A DNA stretch of 35,675 bases. It comes from CBDUQP01 sp965369385 (GTDB lineage: Bacteria > Planctomycetota > Phycisphaerae > SM23-33). The stretch is taken from contig CBDUQP010000017.1 of NCBI GenBank assembly GCA_965369385.1, forward strand, positions 1-35,675. Direction: 5' to 3'. Positions within the stretch are counted from its first letter, which is position 1; every line of letters starts with the position of its first letter. The notes under the pieces were generated by a model. That model did not search any database, was not told the DNA's origin, and worked only from the letters and a program-made list of their open reading frames with translations. This document shows, piece after piece, positions 34,310 to 35,675 of this stretch. The translations under genes and the position numbers were made by a program.

Positions 34310-35005
34310 CTACTTCCGCAGACCAAAAAAGTTCCATGCAGTCTTCTTGCTATCTTTCCGCTTGGCGTCCACTTCGGCCAACTTGATTCCGGACCATTTG
34401 TAGCGATCCATGCCCCGGTCCTCGCCGACAAACTTGACCAGTATGGCATGCGCCTGGTATTGAACTGCGAATTCCTCGTCACTTAGACAATTCACGAGCG
34501 TATCCACCACTTCCTGCCGCCGATACTGCGCGAGAGACTTGCACACTGCCGTCCGCACACGAACCGAATTATCGGCCTTGGCAACGCGACGAAGAGGATC
34601 GATGCTCTTATCGCACACTATGTCGCCAAGCGCCACGGCCGCATCGGTGCGAACTTCCTCATCCCTGTATGACATCGCCGTGATGACCGGCGCCACATGC
34701 GTGGGGTCCGCACACCGGCCAAGAGCCCTTACCAGCGAACAGATCAGCATCACACTGCGTTTCGGGCCGACGACCTTCATTTCCTGTGTCAGCATCGTTG
34801 CGTAACCCTTGGTGTATGGGTCCTTGCGTCCCCAATCGCGGCTGGAAAGTTTGTTGATGGCATTTCGCCTGACATCCGGATCGGGGCTCTCGAAAGCCTG
34901 CGAAACCAGCTTCTTGGCAGAAGGCCCGCCAAACTTGTCCAAAACACCGCAACCGCACAGCAATATTGGCACCATCAGGATAGCGATAATCGGTCTAATT
35001 CTCAT
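34310..35005 (-). CDS. HEAT-repeat lipoprotein
   Basis: About 231 residues. A lipoprotein signal peptide (RIRPIIAILMVPILLCGC) has the lipid-acceptor cysteine in LLCGC, so the protein is anchored in a membrane facing outward. The rest is helical with HEAT-like repeats: DPDVRRNAINKLSSRDWG, VAPVITAMSYRDEEVRTDAA, VALGDIVCDKSIDPLRRVAK, SVRVRTAVCKSLAQYRRQEV and FAVQYQAHAILVKFVGED. Such proteins are scaffolds for other proteins; no enzymatic role is evident. ATG 35005 has GGAAG 8 bases before it; ATG 35011 is an alternative. The start lies inside the end of murI, with overlap of 11-17 bases, so expression is coupled to murI. Confidence 0.82.
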   Translation of the reverse strand: MRIRPIIAILMVPILLCGCGVLDKFGGPSAKKLVSQAFESPDPDVRRNAINKLSSRDWGRKDPYTKGYATMLTQEMKVVGPKRSVMLICSLVRALGRCADPTHVAPVITAMSYRDEEVRTDAAVALGDIVCDKSIDPLRRVAKADNSVRVRTAVCKSLAQYRRQEVVDTLVNCLSDEEFAVQYQAHAILVKFVGEDRGMDRYKWSGIKLAEVDAKRKDSKKTAWNFFGLRK

Positions 35006-35675
35006 TTTCATTACTTCCGGCACGCGAGAGGGATAATTCTTCAGTTCCAATATACTCAATATTTTCAATTTGTCTTCCGCCAAAACGCTCGGCGAGTGAA
35101 GCAAAGCGGAGCGGATTATCGGTGGTGATGCACCGAAGACCGCCGCCATCGGATCGGCTTGATTTGCTGCCGGTTTCCTCGAGGCGATGTTTTACCGCAA
35201 TCGCGGCGGCCCGGCCTGAATTAATCAGTGGAACGTCCGGCCCCATCAGCTTGCCTATCGCCTCAGAAAGCAAGGGATAGTGCGTGCATCCAAGAATAAG
35301 GGCTCCCGGCCTGGCTCGCTGCAGTTGGTGCAGGTAATCGGTCAGCACGTGCAAGACTATCGGATCGTCTTCGGCGCGTCCTTCCTCAACGATGGGTACC
35401 AGCAGCGGGCAGGCAGCACACATAACCTCTCTGCCATTGCCATCTTGAGCTATCCTGCGCTGATAGGCACCGGACGCGATGGTCGCTTCAGTGGCGATTA
35501 CTCCGATCATCCCGTCGGTGGTGGCCAGCGCTTCGGTTGCCGATGGGCCTATCACATCGACAACATCCACCGCCAGTTCTGCGCGTAACACGTCAATGGC
35601 GGCAGCTGAGGCGGTATTGCAGGCCACGACAAGCATCTTCGGATTGTCGCTGTGCTCGGCAAGCCATCGCTCGGC
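34995..35675 (-). CDS. murI: Glutamate racemase MurI, 5' end cut by window
   Basis: The frame is open to the window edge, so the N-terminus is missing. MurI makes D-glutamate for peptidoglycan, the substrate of MurD, which is also in this window. Both catalytic cysteines are visible: in VVACNTASAAA and in LILGCTHYPLLSEAIG. IGVIATEATIASGAYQRRI and CPLLVPIVEEG are also typical. The end (about the last 50 residues) is Ser/Arg-rich and reads into the next gene with an overlap. 227 residues are visible of an expected 260-280. Confidence 0.93.
   Translation of the reverse strand, partial: AERWLAEHSDNPKMLVVACNTASAAAIDVLRAELAVDVVDVIGPSATEALATTDGMIGVIATEATIASGAYQRRIAQDGNGREVMCAACPLLVPIVEEGRAEDDPIVLHVLTDYLHQLQRARPGALILGCTHYPLLSEAIGKLMGPDVPLINSGRAAAIAVKHRLEETGSKSSRSDGGGLRCITTDNPLRFASLAERFGGRQIENIEYIGTEELSLSRAGSNENEN

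Noticed and set aside
1..35675. CRISPR arrays, prophage or defence islands
   Set aside because: No regularly spaced repeats, cas genes, phage structural genes or known defence genes were seen.

Overview
The window looks like a chromosomal piece of a Gram-negative, sugar-degrading bacterium, most likely Planctomycetota (Phycisphaerae-like) or a close PVC relative. This rests on secreted LamG/GH2 and GH106 glycosidases beside a LacI-family regulator, a 1399-residue Cache hybrid kinase, a K+-dependent-type membrane pyrophosphatase, many SD-preceded genes with a few apparently leaderless ones, and a hairpin-rich intergenic element of a kind I recall from planctomycete genomes. I could not verify the taxonomy by search.

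Region 1-7.3 kb (minus strand) is a carbohydrate locus. It holds a LamG/GH2 gene cut by the window edge, a C-terminal remnant of a GH2 beta-mannosidase-like gene, an intact GH106-like glycosidase, and two half-genes of one sugar-locus protein family lying in the order C-half then N-half. A divergent LacI-family regulator follows (7.3-8.35 kb). At least three genes here are truncated, so the locus is rearranged, decaying or misassembled.

Region 8.4-17.3 kb (minus) carries trkH-trkA (K+ uptake), a Cache-HAMP-PAS-PAS-HisKA-HATPase-REC-REC-HPt hybrid kinase, and upstream of it an orphan family-5 solute-binding protein with no permease in view. An IS3-family transposase remnant (about 17.66-17.9 kb) separates this from the next operon.

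Region 18.0-23.5 kb (minus) is a tight operon read as inactive M16 subunit, active M16 protease, murD, HAD phosphatase and ferredoxin-nitroreductase, with junctions overlapping by 1-4 bases. Divergent from it (plus) are gpsA and an N-acylglucosamine 2-epimerase family gene.

Region 26.0-30.3 kb (minus) has rpsU with a structured trailer and terminator, hppA with an unusual extracytoplasmic insertion and a signal-like N-terminus, and rsfS. Region 30.5-32.25 kb (plus) has a secreted FlgT_N-like protein overlapping a hotdog thioesterase. Region 32.3-35.7 kb (minus) reads murI (cut by the edge), a HEAT-repeat lipoprotein, a zinc alcohol dehydrogenase and pgeF, ending at a hairpin-rich repeat.

No CRISPR array, tRNA, rRNA or phage module was seen. 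The most interesting signals are the permuted half-genes, the headless GH2 remnant, the pyrophosphatase insertion, the kinase/binding-protein pair, two look-alike 6-3-6 dyads upstream of hppA and of the protease operon, and -10 boxes placed 6-7 bases before the start codons of lacI-like, trkH and gpsA.
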